8,527 nt of DNA from Betaproteobacteria bacterium (GTDB taxonomy: Bacteria; Pseudomonadota; Gammaproteobacteria; Burkholderiales; Burkholderiaceae), in the NCBI GenBank assembly GCA_947468785.1, contig CANIMS010000055.1:1-8527 (forward strand), in the 5' to 3' direction. Each line of letters opens with the position of its first letter. Within the stretch, counting starts at the first letter, position 1. The position numbers and the translations under genes were made by a program. Shown here one piece after another: positions 6,238-8,527 of the stretch. The notes under the pieces were generated by a model that was not told the origin of the DNA, searched no databases, and saw nothing but the letters and a program-made list of their open reading frames with translations.

Positions 6238-7434
6238 CTAAGCTGTAGATCGCAGTAAATTGACTGCCTCTTTAGCAATCATGAGACCCTCATCCGTAGG
6301 GACTACCCAAACCTCAATGCGACTTCGTGCGGTGCTAATTTTAAGAGTGAAGTTAGCCGTGGCACTACGATTTAACTCTTCATCTAACTCAATACCAAGC
6401 CAAGATAACTTTTGACAAACAGCTGAGCGCAAAATGCTATCGTGCTCACCAATTCCCCCGCTAAACGAAACTAAATCTAATCCGCCAAGACAAGCAATCA
6501 TAGCCCCTGCTTCACGAATCATGCGGTAGGTAAACAAATCAATTGCCTGCTTGGCTAGTGGGCTTGAATCTTGCCTCAACTTACGCATATCTGCAGAGAT
6601 AGTCGACACCCCCAGTAAGCCACTTTTTCGATATAGCAGCTCTTGAAGTTGTTTGTGGGTATAACCTCGCTCTACTAAATACATTAATACCCCCGCATCT
6701 AGAGAACCACTTCGCGTTCCCATCATCAGGCCATCTAAAGCAGAAAACCCCATAGTGGTTGCAATACTTTTACCGTCTACCGCTGCACATAAGCTAGCCC
6801 CATTACCTAGATGCGCCATCAAGACCTTATCTTTAGCGTGCGAGCTATTCTCAATGAGTTCACCAATAATGTATTGATACGAAATGCCATGAAAACCATA
6901 TCTACGTACGCCCTGCTGAGTAATCTCTTGGGGTAAGGCAAGTGATGTTTCTAAATGACTCATGGTTTTGTGAAATGCAGTATCAAAACATAGCACTTGA
7001 GGAATCCCTGGAAAGGCCTTCGAGAACGCACGAACACCATCCAAACTATGCGACTGATGCAGGGGCGCCAATGGACTCAAGGCGGATAACTTTTCTAAGA
7101 TAGTGTCAGTGGCAATGACCGGCTGAAAAAACTCCGAGCCGCCATGCACAATACGATGTGATACAGCCTGAATCGATGGCAAGCCATCAATACTCAGCAG
7201 TAGCTCCTTTAAATGCCCAAGTGCCGCCATAAAAGGGTCGCGCTCTGGAATCCGAAAGTGCTTTGCATGCTGCGTGCCTTGATATGCATAGCGTAAGTCA
7301 GCATCACCACCTGGCTCTAGTCCCTCAAAGCTTCCGGACAAAATACTAGGTAGCACTGATCCATCTAGCATTGGGTAAACCGAAAACTTTAAAGAAGAAG
7401 ATCCTGCATTTACAGTCAAAATTGCCATAGTCAT
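6238..7434 (-). CDS. ackA: Acetate kinase
   Basis: Acetate kinase reversibly converts acetyl phosphate and ADP to acetate and ATP in the cytoplasm. The 398-residue length is standard and the family landmarks are present: Asn9 in VNAGSSSLKFSVY, Arg94 in HRIVHGG, Asp151 in FDTAFHKTM, His182 in RRYGFHGIS, phosphate-binding HLGNG 208-212, Arg241 in MGTRSGS, the FSGGIGEHD loop and Glu382 in PTDEG. The usual TPLEG before MMGTRSG is replaced by SALDG, a lineage variant. Starts at Met1 or Met3 (7428) are both possible; MAILTVNAG would match the usual N-terminus, and neither has a strong SD. No phosphotransacetylase or phosphoketolase gene is adjacent, so the source of acetyl phosphate is open; the nearby ThDP enzyme is one candidate. 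The gene is convergent with lacI, 5 bases apart, and its upstream region shows no TGCAAACG-type operator. Confidence 0.96.
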   Translation of the reverse strand: MTMAILTVNAGSSSLKFSVYPMLDGSVLPSILSGSFEGLEPGGDADLRYAYQGTQHAKHFRIPERDPFMAALGHLKELLLSIDGLPSIQAVSHRIVHGGSEFFQPVIATDTILEKLSALSPLAPLHQSHSLDGVRAFSKAFPGIPQVLCFDTAFHKTMSHLETSLALPQEITQQGVRRYGFHGISYQYIIGELIENSSHAKDKVLMAHLGNGASLCAAVDGKSIATTMGFSALDGLMMGTRSGSLDAGVLMYLVERGYTHKQLQELLYRKSGLLGVSTISADMRKLRQDSSPLAKQAIDLFTYRMIREAGAMIACLGGLDLVSFSGGIGEHDSILRSAVCQKLSWLGIELDEELNRSATANFTLKISTARSRIEVWVVPTDEGLMIAKEAVNLLRSTA

Positions 7435-7465
7435 TTCTGGAATTAAATTTCAAGCCTATTCTGAC

Positions 7466-7471
7466 ATCATA
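7466..7471 (-). promoter_or_regulatory. Possible -10 element for ackA
   Basis: On the minus strand TATGAT matches five of six bases of the -10 consensus and lies about 30 bases before the ackA start. No good -35 is found at 16-18 bases, so this is a weak call. Confidence 0.3.
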
Positions 7472-7517
7472 GCCCTTCAAAACGGGTCTATTTCAGAAGT
7501 CCTTAATGACTAAAAAT

Positions 7518-7531
7518 TTGACCTATATCAC
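7518..7531. promoter_or_regulatory. FNR/Anr-like half-matching site
   Basis: TTGAC-CTAT-ATCAC matches eight of the ten fixed bases of TTGAT-N4-ATCAA. It lies between the divergent ackA and reductase genes, about 85 bases from the ackA start. Acetate kinase is a sensible oxygen-controlled gene, but an 8/10 match can arise by chance. Confidence 0.22.
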
Positions 7532-7580
7532 TAGATAGTCCTAAATACAGGCTATTTGCCTCAATTTAGCGGATCAAGAA

Positions 7581-7589
7581 TGTGATAAT
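7581..7589 (+). promoter_or_regulatory. Extended -10 promoter for the ferredoxin-NADP reductase gene
   Basis: TG-T-GATAAT fits the extended -10 pattern TGnTATAAT with one mismatch. Transcription would start near 7596, giving a leader of about 35 bases. There is no -35 at normal spacing (TTGCCT at 7556 is 22 bases away), which extended -10 promoters tolerate. Confidence 0.45.
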
Positions 7590-7600
7590 TAGCTATTATC
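7584..7600. repeat. Inverted repeat GATAAT-N5-ATTATC over the reductase promoter
   Basis: GATAAT (7584-7589) and ATTATC (7595-7600) are perfect inverted copies around TAGCT. The repeat covers the -10 and predicted start, an ideal operator position. The arms are those of Fur boxes, but the 5-base spacing is not the usual Fur arrangement. Confidence 0.4.
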
Positions 7601-7630
7601 CAAAACATTGATTTATTTATTTGCATTCTT

Positions 7631-8407
7631 ATGGCTGCCTACAACACTGAAACCGTTCTATCCGTTCACCACTGGAACGACACCTTATTTAGCTTTACCA
7701 CTACCCGCAATAAAGGCCTGCGCTTTCGTAGTGGCCATTTCTTGATGATTGGTCTTGAGGTAGATGAAAAACCCTTGGTCAGAGCCTATAGCGTGGCTAG
7801 TCCAAATTATGCCGAGCACCTTGAGTTTTTAAGCATCAAAGTGCAAGATGGGCCCCTCACCTCCCGCTTACAAAAAATTCAAGTCGGAGATCCTATTCTG
7901 GTCAGTGAAAAGTCAGTTGGCACTTTAGTGCTTGATGATTTAAATCCAGGTAAGCATTTATATTTGTTTAGCACTGGTACTGGATTGGCGCCTTTTATGA
8001 GCATCATTCGTGATCCAGAAACCTATGAGAAATTTGAAAAGGTAGTTCTGATCCATGGCGTGCGCCTTGTCAGTGAATTGGCTTATAGCGACTATATTAA
8101 AAATGAACTCGCTCAAGATGAGTACCTTGGCGAACTCATTCGTGAAAAACTGATCTATTACCCTACTGTGACACGCGAAGCCTTTAAGCATACTGGTCGC
8201 CTTACTACTGCCATTGAATCAGGTCAGCTCTTTAAAGATATTGGCCTACCACCTCTAGATCCTGCTGTTGATAGAGCGATGATTTGTGGAAGCCCCTCGA
8301 TGCTAAAAGAAACTGCAGCGATGTTGGATGCAAAAGGATTTAAGGTATCCCCTAGTCTTGGTCAATTAGGTGATTACGTCTTTGAACGCGCATTTGTTGA
8401 GAAATAA
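7631..8407 (+). CDS. fpr: Ferredoxin/flavodoxin-NADP(+) reductase
   Basis: A 258-residue FAD enzyme that moves electrons between NADPH and ferredoxin or flavodoxin in the cytoplasm, supplying Fe-S cluster building, redox stress responses and ferredoxin-dependent oxygenases. The FAD-binding beta-barrel holds RAYSVASP (Arg51, Tyr53, Ser54) and GPLTS (74-78). The NADP-binding half holds GTGLAPF (116-122) and CGSPSM (219-224). The C-terminus AFVEK is that of the Azotobacter/Rhodobacter-type bacterial reductases, unlike E. coli Fpr, which ends in Trp. The start fits the family length, but no SD is visible in the AT-rich leader. It is divergent from ackA with a 196-base spacer and convergent with the gene at the right edge. 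A palindrome covering the promoter suggests it is regulated. Confidence 0.94.
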   Translation: MAAYNTETVLSVHHWNDTLFSFTTTRNKGLRFRSGHFLMIGLEVDEKPLVRAYSVASPNYAEHLEFLSIKVQDGPLTSRLQKIQVGDPILVSEKSVGTLVLDDLNPGKHLYLFSTGTGLAPFMSIIRDPETYEKFEKVVLIHGVRLVSELAYSDYIKNELAQDEYLGELIREKLIYYPTVTREAFKHTGRLTTAIESGQLFKDIGLPPLDPAVDRAMICGSPSMLKETAAMLDAKGFKVSPSLGQLGDYVFERAFVEK

Positions 8408-8410
8408 CGC

Positions 8411-8527
8411 TTAATCCTCAATCTCAAAATACACCTCGGCTTTATTTTGAGAAACTGCTGGGGTAGTAAAGGTCTGGCTCTCAGCATCGGTAACAGCAAA
8501 GCATTTCTCTGCTTTTAATAAATCAGA
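8411..8527 (-). CDS. C-terminal end of an unidentified protein (start outside window)
   Basis: On the minus strand an open frame runs without a stop from the right edge to TAA at 8413-8411, giving 38 residues that end in KAEVYFEIED. Amino-acid composition is normal for a real protein, and the 3-base gap to the reductase stop fits the compact convergent spacing elsewhere in the window. I do not recognise the family from this tail. The frame is too short to be certain, but a non-coding edge is less likely. Confidence 0.55.
   Translation of the reverse strand, partial: SDLLKAEKCFAVTDAESQTFTTPAVSQNKAEVYFEIED
8422..8452. terminator. Hairpin just after fpr, inside the end of the convergent gene
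   Basis: TCTCAAAATA (8422-8431) and TATTTTGAGA (8443-8452) form a perfect 10-base stem with an 11-base loop, 14 bases past the fpr stop. No clean T tract follows on either strand, and the stem is AT-rich, so it is an atypical terminator or an mRNA 3'-end protecting hairpin. It also encodes the last residues of the neighbouring gene. Confidence 0.4.

Noticed and set aside
1..8527. Insertion sequences, CRISPR arrays, tRNA/rRNA genes, phage genes
   Set aside because: No transposase, direct-repeat array, tRNA-like cloverleaf or phage-type gene was seen in the coding or intergenic stretches; all gene-free gaps are under 200 bases.

Overview
The window looks like a chromosome segment of a betaproteobacterium of the Burkholderiales, most like Polynucleobacter or a close relative. 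The signs are a moderate GC content (estimated by eye in the mid 40s percent), a Bug-type periplasmic binding protein with no transporter partner nearby, a ferredoxin-NADP reductase ending in AFVEK, and compact gene spacing. The genus is inference from gene content and style; no marker gene is present.

Layout. Bases 1-790 (+) are the cytoplasmic signalling end of a methyl-accepting chemotaxis protein cut by the left edge. A bidirectional terminator (809-836) separates it from a minus-strand catabolic operon (5074 down to 854): a thiamine-diphosphate-dependent enzyme, two short-chain dehydrogenases (SDRs) and a Bug/TTT solute-binding protein. A divergent LacI-family repressor gene starts at 5213 (+). 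The 138-base region between the repressor and the operon holds two 14-base LacI-type operators, TGCAAACGTTTGCA and TGCAAACGATTGCA, that bracket a plausible operon promoter. Downstream of lacI, convergent and only 5 bases away, lies acetate kinase (7434-6238, -). A 196-base divergent region then leads to a ferredoxin-NADP reductase (7631-8407, +). The right edge holds the C-terminal end of an unidentified minus-strand gene.

How the genes may work together. The LacI protein probably represses the divergent operon until a small carbon compound, or an intermediate from it, appears. The Bug protein would bind a substrate in the periplasm, the two NAD-type SDRs would oxidise or reduce hydroxy/keto groups, and the ThDP enzyme would cleave or join a carbon-carbon bond next to a carbonyl. 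If that enzyme releases acetyl phosphate, the neighbouring acetate kinase, which has no phosphotransacetylase beside it in this window, could recover ATP. The substrate cannot be read from the sequence. This ThDP/SDR/SDR/Bug cluster is the best candidate here for an undescribed pathway. The chemotaxis protein and the reductase look like unrelated neighbours.
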